Shown: positions 36,089 to 44,807 of the stretch, one piece after another | Layout: each line of letters starts with the position of its first letter | How positions within the stretch are numbered: the stretch's first letter is position 1 | Origin: Bacteroidales bacterium UBA5382 | GTDB lineage: Bacteria > Bacteroidota > Bacteroidia > Bacteroidales > Dysgonomonadaceae | DNA: 64,000 nt | Direction: 5' to 3' | Assembly (NCBI GenBank): GCA_002409745.1 | Contig: DHOU01000001.1 | Span: forward strand, 38,728-102,727 | The notes under the pieces: generated by a model | Database searches by the model: none | Seen by the model: only the letters and a program-made list of their open reading frames with translations | Told to the model about the DNA's origin: nothing | Made by a program: the position numbers and the translations under genes

Positions 36089-36651
36089 TGAGCTTGTCGT
36101 TTATTACGTTCCAGTAATACGCTGATTTTCTTTTGTAATTGTGTTTTTGCCCGATAGAATTGCGACCGGGATGCCGCTTCATTTATACCCAATAGCTTCG
36201 CGATTTCTTTATGAGGCATCTCCTCAAAAATGAATAAATTAAAAATCGTTCTATACCCTGTCGGTAATTCCTGGATCATTTGCATCACCGTTTCTTGAGA
36301 AATATTTTCGATATCGAACCGATTGTCCTGATAATCGTCTTCCAAATCGGTTATTTCATATTCGTATTCTTCCATAAATTTATTTCTCCGAGCTTCTTGT
36401 CGATAATTCTCGAGTGCCACATTTACAAAAATCCGTCTTAACCAGCCTTGAAAAGAACCTTTACCCGCATAAGAGCTTATATGCGTAAATACCTGAATGA
36501 ATCCGTCGTGTAATAAATCGCGGGCTGTTTCCTCATTTTTACAATAACGCAAACAAACCGTCATCATTTTTGGAGCATACAATTCGTATAGCGCTCTTTG
36601 AGCGTTACGATCTTGTTTCTTACACGCTATTATTAATTGCGATTCATCCAT
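36085..36651 (-). CDS. ECF sigma-70 factor
   Basis: A 188-residue sigma factor (an upstream ATG at 36666 would add five residues). Region 2 is 'RALYELYAPKMMTVCLRYCKNEETARDLLHDGFIQVF', and region 4 'LPTGYRTIFNLFIFEEMPHKEIAKLLGINEAASRSQFYRAK'. It differs from the FecI-like factor at 32240 and is coupled to an anti-sigma-like/barrel protein. A TAAATTTG box lies at 36726-36719 on the minus strand. Confidence 0.9.
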   Translation of the reverse strand: MDESQLIIACKKQDRNAQRALYELYAPKMMTVCLRYCKNEETARDLLHDGFIQVFTHISSYAGKGSFQGWLRRIFVNVALENYRQEARRNKFMEEYEYEITDLEDDYQDNRFDIENISQETVMQMIQELPTGYRTIFNLFIFEEMPHKEIAKLLGINEAASRSQFYRAKTQLQKKISVLLERNKRQAQ

Positions 36652-36943
36652 TCTTCTCGCATACATAGATTATGATGGAAAAAAGCTAAAAACGCTGCAC
36701 GAGGGCGGCTTTTTTTTGCAAATTTATTATTTTTTATGGTTGAAGGCGTCTGTTTTGTTTATAAAACAATCTAAGAAAGAATTAAAATCACTAAATAGCC
36801 TCGATTGGAGCCTTCGCTCCGGGAGTATTTCCGTTTTAAACGCAAAGATCGGCGCTTTTTTTATCCGCCGAACGGCATGGAGGCGTTAGGCGGGAGATGA
36901 CAGCATCCTGTAAAAGAATAGGATTAAAATCAAGGCGTTTATA

Positions 36944-36974
36944 TTGCAATATCCGCCTTTTTTCTTTATTTTTG
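36944..36974 (+). promoter_or_regulatory. Predicted promoter of sppA-lpxK-punA
   Basis: TTG (36944-36946), 20 nt, TATTTTTG (36967-36974). It overlaps the upstream in-frame ATG-like start at 36944, which therefore cannot be the sppA start. The rest of the 36667-37003 gap shows no further structure. Confidence 0.65.
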
Positions 36975-37003
36975 TTGTTTCTATAAATATAAAAATTTCT
37001 TAT

Positions 37004-38779
37004 ATGAAAGATTTCCTGAAAATAATGCTTGCTTCGGCTTTGGGCTTTGTGATTGCAAACATTCTACTCTCCTTTGTGGCAATGCTGTTTTTCTTCGGTA
37101 CGATGAGTTCTTTCCTTGGCTCCCTTTCTACTCAAGAAAAATTTACTTTGCAAGAAAACAGCATTCTGAACTTGCGCCTTACCGGTCAGGTGACGGAAAG
37201 AACTCCGGAAGAAGATCCGTTTAGTTCTATGTTCGAAAATGAGCCCTCTACAATGGGTTTGAACGATATTGTGGGCGCTATCCGGAAAGCCAAAAATAAT
37301 GACAACATCAAAGGAATTTATTTCGATTCCCGTATGTTTAGCGCTTCCATTGCCACATTAGCTGAAATTCGCCAAGAGCTCGAGCGTTTTAAGGAAAGCG
37401 GAAAATTTATTGTCGCTTATGCCGACTCTTATTCCCAAGCGGGCTATTATCTGGCTTCCGTTGCGGATAAGATTGCGATTAACCCTCAGGGAATGCTTGA
37501 CATACATGGATTGGCCTCGATGCCGATATTCTATAAAGATGCATTGAAAAAGCTCGGTGTCGATGTGCAAATCTTTAAAGTGGGTACCTATAAGTCGGCT
37601 GTTGAGCCTTTTATTCAAGATAAAATGAGCGAAGCGAACCGAGAGCAGGTGAGTTCCTATCTGCATGATCTTTGGGGCGAACTTCGCGATGATATGGCGG
37701 AAGCGCGCGGGCTCTCTTCGCAGGCAATCGATTCGCTTGCCAACAAAGTCCCTGCAATGCACGAGACGGATTTCCTGTTGACCTCCAGTTTGGTCGATAC
37801 CGTTTTGTATGAAACCGAAATGAAGAATTATCTGCGCTCATTGCTCAGCATTGAAGCGGACGCAAGTATTCCGTACGCATCCGTTCAGGATATGAAATCG
37901 GTCAAGACCCAGCAACTAAAGAAAACCGAAAACTCCATCGCCATCCTGTATGCCAATGGAAATATCACGTCCGGTTCCGGAGCGACCAATATTCAGGATA
38001 AATTTATCGTCGATCAGATCGAAAAGCTTCGGAAGGATGACGATATAAAGGCGGTTGTTTTCAGGGTCAACTCGGGCGGAGGAAGCGCCTATGCTTCCGA
38101 ACAGATATGGAAAGCCATCAGTAGCCTGAAAGAGGAAAAACCGGTAGTGGTTTCGATGGGCGATTACGCGGCTTCGGGAGGTTATTATATTTCTTGCAAC
38201 GCCGATAAGATTGTCGCTCAGCCGACGACATTAACCGGTTCGATCGGTATTTTCGGAATGGTTCCGAACTTCGAAGGCACTGCGGACAAACTGGGTATTA
38301 GTACGGATGTGGTAAAAACCAACACCTACTCCGATTTCGGCGATTTTTCCCGCCCTCTCAATGACGGCGAGAAACAATTATTCCAAAACATGATAGAGCA
38401 AGGATACGACCTCTTTGTGGCCCGTTGTGCCGAAGGCCGCGGCATATCTAAAGATTCCTTGAAGCTTTATGCCGAAGGCCGCGTTTGGACGGGTAATCAG
38501 GCAAAGGAAATCGGATTGGTGGACGAACTCGGCGGTATTGAAAAAGCCATCGAAGTTGCAGCCGAATTGGCCAATCTGGGGAAAAGTTATGTGGTATTTG
38601 AATATCCGAAGATGCGTTCGAAGTTCGAGCAGCTATTCGATAAACAAAGGGAAGATTTGGCCGCTAAAACATTGAAGCAGTATTTAGGCCGGAGCTACGA
38701 TTTATTTACGCTGGTCAAAGATATGAAAGAGCAGGATTTTGTTCAGGCTCGGATTCCGGCTGATTTGAATATTCGATAA
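37004..38779 (+). CDS. sppA: Signal peptide peptidase SppA, 67-kDa type
   Basis: Membrane-anchored serine protease degrading cleaved signal peptides in the periplasm. The 591-residue protein has one N-terminal membrane segment and tandem peptidase S49 domains. The Ser/Lys dyad is split between them as in the E. coli enzyme: K197 in 'VGTYKSAVEPF' and S391 in 'GDYAASGGYYIS'. 'VNSGGGSAYASEQIW' is also typical. ATG 37004 is chosen because the promoter covers the upstream start. lpxK follows 23 nt later. Confidence 0.93.
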   Translation: MKDFLKIMLASALGFVIANILLSFVAMLFFFGTMSSFLGSLSTQEKFTLQENSILNLRLTGQVTERTPEEDPFSSMFENEPSTMGLNDIVGAIRKAKNNDNIKGIYFDSRMFSASIATLAEIRQELERFKESGKFIVAYADSYSQAGYYLASVADKIAINPQGMLDIHGLASMPIFYKDALKKLGVDVQIFKVGTYKSAVEPFIQDKMSEANREQVSSYLHDLWGELRDDMAEARGLSSQAIDSLANKVPAMHETDFLLTSSLVDTVLYETEMKNYLRSLLSIEADASIPYASVQDMKSVKTQQLKKTENSIAILYANGNITSGSGATNIQDKFIVDQIEKLRKDDDIKAVVFRVNSGGGSAYASEQIWKAISSLKEEKPVVVSMGDYAASGGYYISCNADKIVAQPTTLTGSIGIFGMVPNFEGTADKLGISTDVVKTNTYSDFGDFSRPLNDGEKQLFQNMIEQGYDLFVARCAEGRGISKDSLKLYAEGRVWTGNQAKEIGLVDELGGIEKAIEVAAELANLGKSYVVFEYPKMRSKFEQLFDKQREDLAAKTLKQYLGRSYDLFTLVKDMKEQDFVQARIPADLNIR

Positions 38780-38802
38780 GATGTAAACGAATTATTAGTG
38801 TA

Positions 38803-39900
38803 ATGGATACTCCGCCCGTCGAAATACGCCGTTCGTTATTGCCGTTTTCATGGTTATATGGGGCCGGTGTTCGCTTTCGGAATTTTCTATTCGACCATCA
38901 TATCCTAAAACAAGAAAAATTTCCTGTTCCGATTATTTGTGTCGGAAATATCACGGTTGGGGGAACCGGCAAAACTCCTCATATCGAATATTTAATAGAG
39001 CTATTGTCCTCGCGATATAAGGTGGCTGTGCTTAGCCGGGGATATAAAAGGAAAACCAAGGGCTTTTTAATGGTCGAAGAGGATTCGAAAGCCGCTGAGG
39101 TAGGAGATGAGCCGCTACAAATAAAGAGGAAGTATCCCCGGACGCTCGTGGTGGTGGATAAAAACAGAAGACGCGCCATTAAAAAACTGTTCGATAGCGG
39201 GCAGGGCGAACGTCCCGACGTGATCTTATTGGATGACGGCTTTCAGCATCGATACGTGCAACCCTCTTTGTCGATTCTTTTAGTAGATAGCCATCGACCT
39301 GTCTATGAAGATCAACTTTTGCCGGCCGGGTCGCTTCGGGAGTCCATAAGTGGAAAGAACAGAGCTTCCATGGTCATCGTCACAAAGTGCCCGCCGGATA
39401 TGCAAGCGATTGATTTCCGTATTTATACTAAAGGGCTTAACTTGTATCCTTATCAGAATTTATATTTTTCCTCTATTCAATATGGCGATCCGGTTTCCGT
39501 GTTTCCTGAATTCGAGGAAAGAGGGCAAAAGGCGGATATTCTTCCCGGCACTCACGTGCTTTTAGTGGCCGGTATTGCCGCTCCGGAACCTTTAGTAAAT
39601 GAATTAAAGCAAAAAACGGATTCTTTACATACCCGGTTTTTCCCCGATCATCACTCGTTCACAAAAGACGATATCCGCACCATTCGTGACCTGTTTAAGA
39701 AAATGGAGGGCGACGATAAAATGATTGTCACGACCGAAAAAGATGCGATGCGTTTTCAATCATTGCCTTTCCTTGAGGAGGACTTGAAAAAACGACTCTA
39801 TTATGTGCCTATTAAGGTGCGCTTTATAGAACAATCAAAAAAAGAACAATTCAATAAAAAAATCAATCAACATGTTAGAAATTATCAAACAAACCGCTGA
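38803..39900 (+). CDS. lpxK: Tetraacyldisaccharide 4'-kinase
   Basis: Phosphorylates the lipid A precursor at the 4' position at the inner membrane. The 365-residue P-loop protein shows the Walker A 'VGNITVGGTGKTPHIEYL' (~47-63), 'LSRGYKRKTKGF', 'VGDEPLQIKRKYP' and 'ILLDDGFQHRYVQP', all diagnostic of LpxK. It overlaps the next gene by 29 nt. It is the second lipid A gene in the window, far from lpxB. Confidence 0.95.
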   Translation: MDTPPVEIRRSLLPFSWLYGAGVRFRNFLFDHHILKQEKFPVPIICVGNITVGGTGKTPHIEYLIELLSSRYKVAVLSRGYKRKTKGFLMVEEDSKAAEVGDEPLQIKRKYPRTLVVVDKNRRRAIKKLFDSGQGERPDVILLDDGFQHRYVQPSLSILLVDSHRPVYEDQLLPAGSLRESISGKNRASMVIVTKCPPDMQAIDFRIYTKGLNLYPYQNLYFSSIQYGDPVSVFPEFEERGQKADILPGTHVLLVAGIAAPEPLVNELKQKTDSLHTRFFPDHHSFTKDDIRTIRDLFKKMEGDDKMIVTTEKDAMRFQSLPFLEEDLKKRLYYVPIKVRFIEQSKKEQFNKKINQHVRNYQTNR

Positions 39901-40684
39901 TTATTTAAGAAAAAAGATTCACGAAATTCCTAATACCGCCATTATTTTAGGTACGGGATTAGGCGAATTAGTGCATGAAATAGAAGATAAAAACGAAATT
40001 CCCTACGCCGAGATTCCCAACTTTCCCTTGTCGACCGTTGAAGGGCATAGCGGAAAACTTATCGTCGGAACGTTAGGCGGTAAAAAGGTGCTGGCCATGC
40101 AAGGGCGCTTTCATTATTATGAAGGCTATAACATGCAGGAGGTCACCTTTCCCATCCGTGTGTTTCAAGCATTGGGAATCCAGTATCTTTTCGTGTCGAA
40201 TGCTGCCGGAGGAATGAATTCCAGTTTCGATATCGGAGATATTATGTTGATAGAAGATCATATCAATATGTTTCCCGAACATCCGCTGCACGGAAAGAAC
40301 TACAATGAATTGGGAACCCGTTTCCCGGATATGAGCGAAGCCTATGACCGCGAGTTACGTTTGCTGGCAATGAATATCGCAAAAGAAAAAAATATCAAGC
40401 TACAACATGGTGTGTATGTAGGCGTTCAAGGCCCCACGTTCGAAACGCCGGCCGAATATAACTTCTTCCGTATCATCGGAGGCGATGCGGTGGGCATGTC
40501 TACCGTTCCCGAAGTGATTGTGGCCAATCATGCCAAGATGAAAGTTCTTGCCTTCTCTATTATTACCGATTTAGGTGTAATCGGGAAAATTGTCGAAGTT
40601 TCGCACGAAGATGTGCAGGAAGCGGCGAAGATAGCGCAGCCCAAAATGGCCGAGATCATGCGTGCCGTGATTCAAAAAATATGA
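39872..40684 (+). CDS. punA: Purine-nucleoside phosphorylase (trimeric class)
   Basis: Cleaves inosine/guanosine with phosphate to the base and ribose-1-phosphate. The 270-residue protein has 'ILGTGLGELVHEIE', 'EGHSGKLIVGTLGGKKVLAMQGRFHYYEGY', 'VSNAAGGMN', 'GVQGPTFETPAEY' and 'GMSTVPEVIVANH', the signature of the low-molecular-mass trimeric PNPs. Unusually for this class it ends in a row of Ala/Lys without extra tail. It overlaps lpxK by 29 nt, an operon link also seen in other Bacteroidota. Confidence 0.93.
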   Translation: MLEIIKQTADYLRKKIHEIPNTAIILGTGLGELVHEIEDKNEIPYAEIPNFPLSTVEGHSGKLIVGTLGGKKVLAMQGRFHYYEGYNMQEVTFPIRVFQALGIQYLFVSNAAGGMNSSFDIGDIMLIEDHINMFPEHPLHGKNYNELGTRFPDMSEAYDRELRLLAMNIAKEKNIKLQHGVYVGVQGPTFETPAEYNFFRIIGGDAVGMSTVPEVIVANHAKMKVLAFSIITDLGVIGKIVEVSHEDVQEAAKIAQPKMAEIMRAVIQKI

Positions 40685-40714
40685 GATGACTCAAGTTTCG
40701 CGAGGGACTTTAAG

Positions 40715-40781
40715 AAATTACAAATTACAAATTACAAATTACAAATTACAAATTACAAATTACAAATTACAAATTACAAAT
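40715..40781. repeat. Perfect heptamer tract, nine AAATTAC units
   Basis: Nine uninterrupted copies of AAATTAC (40715-40777) plus a partial unit. It lies 30 nt after the punA stop, and is followed by further TAAACTGTAA-type words up to about 40830. Confidence 0.95.
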
Positions 40782-40886
40782 AGTTAGGAGTAAGAAGTAT
40801 GCAGTAAACAGTAACTGTAAACTGTAAGCTGCAAATTTTCAGGCGGAATAACTTGCGAAACTTGAATTATTTATATCGAGATTATT

Positions 40887-41942
40887 ATGAAAGGAAAAGA
40901 AATATCGTCTCTGGGAGAGTTCGGGTTGATCGATCATCTCACGAAGCACATACAATTAACGCAACCTACTTCTCGCAAAGGGGTAGGAGATGATGCTGCG
41001 GTTATCGATAATGCCCATAAACGCACATTGGTGACAACCGATCTGCTTCTCGAAGGAATCCATTTCGATTTGGTGTATGTGCCGATGAAACATTTGGGAT
41101 ACAAATCGGCTGTGGTGAATTTTTCCGATATTTATGCCATGAATGGAACCCCGCAACAAATAACGGTTTCGTTGGGGATTTCTAATCGTTTTTCGGTGGA
41201 AGATATCGAAGAATTTTATGCCGGCCTGCAGTTGGCTTGTGAGACGTATGGCGTGGACATTGTGGGTGGCGATACGTCTTCTTCGTTAACGGGACTTACG
41301 GTGAGCATCACCTGCATCGGCATCGCCGACGAAGAGCAGATTGTTTACCGTAGCGGAGCAAAAGACACCGACCTGATCTACGTGTCGGGCGATTTAGGGG
41401 CTGCCTATATGGGGTTGCAACTGTTGGAGCGTGAAAAAAGGGTATTTGATAAAAGCAACAGCAAAGAATTTCAGCCCGATTTTGCAGGAAAAGAATATTT
41501 GCTGGAAAGGCAGTTGAAGCCCGAGGCCCGTAAAGATATTGTGAAGATGTTGGCCGAACATGGAATCGTTCCTACTTCGATGATTGATGTTTCCGATGGC
41601 CTGTCGTCCGATATATTGCATCTCTGCAAAGAAAGCCATGTCGGTTGCCAATTGTTCGAGGAGCGCCTTCCGATAGATTACCAAACGGCTATGATGGCCG
41701 AGACGTTTAATATGAATGTGGCTACGGTGGCTCTGAATGGAGGAGAAGACTATGAACTGTTGTTTACCGTGCCGCTGCATTTGCATGATACGATGGCGGA
41801 GTTGTCGGGGATTCATCTTATCGGGCACATGACCAAAGCCGAAAACGGATCGTATTTTGTGACGCGCGACGGGCAGGCGATGGAGTTGAAAGCACAGGGC
41901 TGGAATCATATTCCGGAAGGCTCTCGCGAAGAAGAGCCGTAA
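40887..41942 (+). CDS. thiL: Thiamine-monophosphate kinase
   Basis: Phosphorylates TMP to the cofactor TPP. The 351-residue PurM/AIRS-fold protein begins with 'LGEFGLIDHLTK' and has 'KGVGDDAAVIDN', 'TTDLLLEGIHFD', 'GYKSAVVNFSDIYAMNGTP', 'VDIVGGDTSSSLTG' and 'IDVSDGLSSDILHLC'. No TPP riboswitch or other thiamine gene is seen nearby; it is preceded by the heptamer tract. Confidence 0.96.
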   Translation: MKGKEISSLGEFGLIDHLTKHIQLTQPTSRKGVGDDAAVIDNAHKRTLVTTDLLLEGIHFDLVYVPMKHLGYKSAVVNFSDIYAMNGTPQQITVSLGISNRFSVEDIEEFYAGLQLACETYGVDIVGGDTSSSLTGLTVSITCIGIADEEQIVYRSGAKDTDLIYVSGDLGAAYMGLQLLEREKRVFDKSNSKEFQPDFAGKEYLLERQLKPEARKDIVKMLAEHGIVPTSMIDVSDGLSSDILHLCKESHVGCQLFEERLPIDYQTAMMAETFNMNVATVALNGGEDYELLFTVPLHLHDTMAELSGIHLIGHMTKAENGSYFVTRDGQAMELKAQGWNHIPEGSREEEP

Positions 41943-42012
41943 ATTATTTGAAGAAAAAATGAACATGTTTTTTATCCTACTGTTATATAGTAGAAAATCA
42001 CACGAAATAGAA

Positions 42013-42086
42013 AACGGCTCTACAGTTAAGGAATAAAAAAATAAGCCGCCCAAATTTCACAATCTGAACGGCTCTACAATTAAGGT
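42013..42086. repeat. Direct repeat AACGGCTCTACA(A/G)TTAAGG, two copies
   Basis: Copies start at 42013 and 42067 on the plus strand, 54 nt apart. The right copy forms part of the orphan transcript's terminator stem. Confidence 0.75.
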
Positions 42087-42102
42087 GTCATTTTAAATGA
42101 CA
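42034..42102 (-). ncRNA. Candidate small RNA between thiL and the 42307 gene
   Basis: On the minus strand a TACCTTTG box (42116-42109) would start a transcript at about 42102, exactly at a 15-bp palindrome (42101-42087, GTCATTT-A-AAATGAC on that strand). Then follows a 13-bp hairpin with a GTGA tetraloop (42073-42044) and a T-rich run to 42034. No minus-strand gene lies upstream for it to terminate. That gives a ~69-nt RNA with two hairpins. The -33 element is weak. No family recognised. Confidence 0.45.
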
Positions 42103-42306
42103 GTCGTGCAAAGGTACATAATTCTTTTGTTTTAGGGAAGTGTTTTACCCTGTTTTTTAGAAAAACATTCATCCCTCCGACACACATCTTCCCTCAGAAC
42201 ATTTTATTTAAGAAGTATGTTATATATTTCGTACTATTGGAAAGGCAATCATCCGAATAGTTCGATCGCAAAATTCATTTATGAACACAATAACACAATC
42301 AGAAAC

Positions 42307-42636
42307 ATGAGCTACAAAATCGGAGATAAGTTTGACGTGATCATTCCGGGTTTTTCCCCGACCGTTGCACGTATCGATAATATTACCGATAAAGAAACCA
42401 TACGGTACTATCATATTTCGTTTCAGGAAGAGCACTTCTATACCATTTGCCGAACGGTTACCGAAAGGCAATTGGAGGAGATGATCGATACGTATGATCG
42501 GAATAAAGATAATTTAGAGCCGTTTATGATGAAAAAAGACGGCGGTCAACCGGGCGACTTGCCGTCTCATGATGAGAATCTGCCGGGAGGAGTAACGAAA
42601 ATAGGCCTGACTTCAGATGCCCGGGATCCGTTTTAG
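42307..42636 (+). CDS. Small protein of unknown function
   Basis: A 109-residue protein from ATG 42307 (start 'MSYKIGDKFDVIIPGFS'); the frame is open upstream to 42217 but that part is poor. The first ~70 residues alternate strands and look like a small beta domain, followed by a helix ('VTERQLEEMIDTYDRN') and a Gly/Pro/Asp-rich tail. Not recognised. It converges with the methyltransferase gene, overlapping it by 4 nt at the stop codons. Confidence 0.5.
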   Translation: MSYKIGDKFDVIIPGFSPTVARIDNITDKETIRYYHISFQEEHFYTICRTVTERQLEEMIDTYDRNKDNLEPFMMKKDGGQPGDLPSHDENLPGGVTKIGLTSDARDPF

Positions 42637-43418
42637 AAGCCGCGCTGCCTCATGGCCTCGAAGATCAGTATAGCGGCCGATACCGAAACGTTTAGCGAAT
42701 CGATTTTACCGCGCATGGGTATCTTTATACGGTTGCCGGCATATTGCAACCATGCATCGGTGAGCCCGTCGGCTTCTGTTCCCATAATGATCGCCGAAGG
42801 ATGGGTGAAATCGATGTTTTGATAAAACTCAGCCGCCGTTAATTCTGCTGCGAAAGTGTGTATGGAATGGGCATCGAGCCACGACATGGCTTCGGAAGAG
42901 GTACAAGCCGCCGTTTGTACGGTAAAAAGCCCGCCCACGCTCGAACGGATGACATTTGGATTATACAAGTCGGTTTGCGGGTCGCAAACGATGAGGGCAT
43001 CGACAGCGGCGGCGTCGCAGGTTCGTAAAATGGCCCCCAGGTTTCCCGGCTTTTCAACGGCTTCCAAAACCACGATAAAAGGGTTGCCGGATAATTGCAG
43101 ATCAGAAAGGGCATGCGCTTTGGGTTTGGATAACGCGACCAATCCGTCGGAATTTTCTCGGTAAGCAATCTTGGCGAATACCTCGGGAGAGATTTCATAA
43201 ACGAGTTTGTCGGGAATCGAGTCCAGCACCTGCGGATACTTGGTCTTTGCCAACATCTGCCGGCATACATATACCGAATCGATCGCATAGTGGCTTTGTA
43301 AAGCCAGCGACAATTCGCGCGCGCCTTCAATCATAAAGAGCTGTTGCCGTTGGCGCTCTTTATTTTTCGAGAGTTTGACAATATTTTTTACGGCTGGGTT
43401 TTGCAGGCTGGTAATCAT
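42633..43418 (-). CDS. TrmH/SpoU-family RNA 2'-O-ribose methyltransferase
   Basis: A 261-residue SPOUT enzyme methylating rRNA or tRNA. N-terminal substrate-binding part ('LSKNKERQRQQLFMIEGAREL'), then the knotted domain with motif 1 'EKPGNLGAILRTCDAAAVDAL', motif 2 'IIMGTEADGLTDAWL' and motif 3 'IPMRGKIDSLNVSVSAAI'. It is of the TsnR/RlmB/TrmH-like group and the exact target is not clear. The Arg in motif 1 and Asn in motif 3 needed for catalysis are present. Confidence 0.9.
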   Translation of the reverse strand: MITSLQNPAVKNIVKLSKNKERQRQQLFMIEGARELSLALQSHYAIDSVYVCRQMLAKTKYPQVLDSIPDKLVYEISPEVFAKIAYRENSDGLVALSKPKAHALSDLQLSGNPFIVVLEAVEKPGNLGAILRTCDAAAVDALIVCDPQTDLYNPNVIRSSVGGLFTVQTAACTSSEAMSWLDAHSIHTFAAELTAAEFYQNIDFTHPSAIIMGTEADGLTDAWLQYAGNRIKIPMRGKIDSLNVSVSAAILIFEAMRQRGF

Positions 43419-43441
43419 ATCGGTAACCGAAACTGTCGGCC

Positions 43442-43903
43442 TTATTTTTCTTCCGTTTCTTTTTTCAACAAAATACTGTCTATGGCGCTTTTGAAGGTCT
43501 TTTTAGGTAAAGCGCCCACCGCTACTTGCGGATTTTCGTTCATCGGAATAAAAATAAATACCGGAATGCTTTGTACCCCGAATAAAGAAGCCAACTCCGG
43601 TTCTTTATCCACATCCACTTTGTAAATGTAAATTTCGTTACTGTATTCGGCTGCAAGCTCCTCCAGTATCGGATGGGTGATGCGGCACGGACCGCACCAG
43701 GTTGCATAAAAATCTACAATTGCCGGCTTATCTCCTTTATATTTCCACACCTCTTTATTCTCTTCGTAATCGAATATTTTACGGATAAAATCGGTTTTCG
43801 TGATTTCTACGGGTTTGGCCGTCTTTTTTACCGAAACCGGCTCTTTGGGCAAGGCGACAAACACCGCGCCGAGAAAGGCTGCTAAAAGGACGATTTTTTT
43901 CAT
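43442..43903 (-). CDS. Exported thioredoxin-like protein
   Basis: A 153-residue protein with an N-terminal membrane or signal segment ('IVLLAAFLGAVFVALP') and a thioredoxin fold. The active site is WCGPC in 'VDFYATWCGPCRITHPIL', and the cis-Pro is in 'FGVQSIPVFIF'. It is probably a periplasmic thiol-disulfide protein. An upstream ATG at 43921 adds six residues; the MKK start at 43903 gives a normal signal peptide. The gene on the right, a flavin-binding protein, is on the same strand. Confidence 0.88.
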   Translation of the reverse strand: MKKIVLLAAFLGAVFVALPKEPVSVKKTAKPVEITKTDFIRKIFDYEENKEVWKYKGDKPAIVDFYATWCGPCRITHPILEELAAEYSNEIYIYKVDVDKEPELASLFGVQSIPVFIFIPMNENPQVAVGALPKKTFKSAIDSILLKKETEEK

Positions 43904-43937
43904 TGTTTGTATTGTAATCATATAAATATAATGCGAA

Positions 43938-44441
43938 TTAAAAACGGTCGCGATCTTTGTATTTTAACGCGTTCCGGCTGGGCACGCCGAATTCTTTTGC
44001 CGATACCTCTTCCAACGCCACTTTCCAAATCTTGACATTCTTGACGGCCGGGCCGGAATAAGTAAATGTCTTACCGGAGTATTGCTGCATAATGATATCC
44101 AGCGCTTTTACCTTCTCGTCAAAATCTTCTTCCGGAACTACGTGCCCGTAAACCAGTACGCTTTCTGCCCGCATACGGTAGCTGCATGCAACCTCTTGGT
44201 GTTGCCAAATTAATTTGCTATCGGTACAAAACGTGAGACACACTTCGGGACCCTCAGCCATTAACGCCGCCGCTTTCCCTTCCGGTCCCGAATGCAGGTA
44301 GATGATCTCGTCTTTATATCCGAAATTCATCGGCAGTACATAAGGGCGGCGGTTTTTGTCGACCAGCCCGACATAACAGAGTGAACACTGCCTGATAATC
44401 CGTTCTACCCGTTCTTGTTCTTCTATCGAATAGGTATGCAT
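43938..44441 (-). CDS. Pyridoxamine-5'-phosphate-oxidase-like flavin-binding protein
   Basis: A 167-residue split-barrel FMN-binding protein of the NimA/pyridoxamine oxidase-related group (COG3467). It shows 'QCSLCYVGLVDKNRRPYVLPMNFGYKDEIIYLHSGPEGKA' and 'VCLTFCTDSKLIWQHQEVACSYRMRAESVLVYGHV', typical of the group. The physiological substrate is unknown; some relatives reduce nitroimidazoles. A TATCTTTG box lies on the minus strand at 44475-44468. Confidence 0.85.
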   Translation of the reverse strand: MHTYSIEEQERVERIIRQCSLCYVGLVDKNRRPYVLPMNFGYKDEIIYLHSGPEGKAAALMAEGPEVCLTFCTDSKLIWQHQEVACSYRMRAESVLVYGHVVPEEDFDEKVKALDIIMQQYSGKTFTYSGPAVKNVKIWKVALEEVSAKEFGVPSRNALKYKDRDRF

Positions 44442-44520
44442 GTTGCTTGATTATTCATTTATGAGGGCAAAGATAAAGAAAAAATAGCAAAACGCTGCTG
44501 CCTGAATAGTTTCGTAGACG

Positions 44521-44730
44521 TTTGCTTATGGCGACGGCGTTTTCCGTTTTTCGGTCGAAGATAACGGCAAAGGGTTCGATCCGCAAGCGTCTCCGGGCGG
44601 CATCGGATTGCGAACCATGCGCGAACGGGTCGACAATTGGTCGGGCGAACTGGCTATCGTGTCGGAAAAAGGGAAAGGAACGAGTGTATCGGTTGTTTTT
44701 AGTCCGGCCTTTTCGTCATGGCGGGATTGA
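44521..44730 (+). pseudogene. C-terminal fragment of a NarL-type sensor histidine kinase
   Basis: In frame from 44521 to the TGA at 44728, about 69 residues read as the end of a HATPase domain: N/G1 box 'VEDNGKGFDP', G2-like 'GGIGLRTMRERVDNWSGEL' and 'KGKGTSVSVVF'. An in-frame stop lies just upstream (44515-44517), and there is no phosphoacceptor domain, so it is a remnant. The last ten codons are contributed by a REP-like inverted repeat. The partner NarL regulator is not in the window. Confidence 0.7.
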
Positions 44731-44801
44731 CCCGTAATCCCCTGAAAAAACGAGGAATGTATAATAAGAGGATTCCGAGTCAAGCGCGGAATGACGAAGG
44801 A
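44715..44801. repeat. REP-like imperfect inverted repeat, copy 2
   Basis: CGTCATGGCGGGATTGACCC with AATCCCCT on the left, and GAGGATTCCGAGTCAAGCGC with GGAATGACG on the right, match as inverted arms of about 30 bp (roughly 24 of 30 positions) around a ~27-nt centre. Resembles the element at 23118-23195. Confidence 0.6.
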
Positions 44802-44807
44802 TGACCA

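Noticed and set aside
36944..37003. Upstream start for sppA
   Set aside because: A well-formed promoter (TTG-N20-TATTTTTG) occupies that stretch, so it is not translated.
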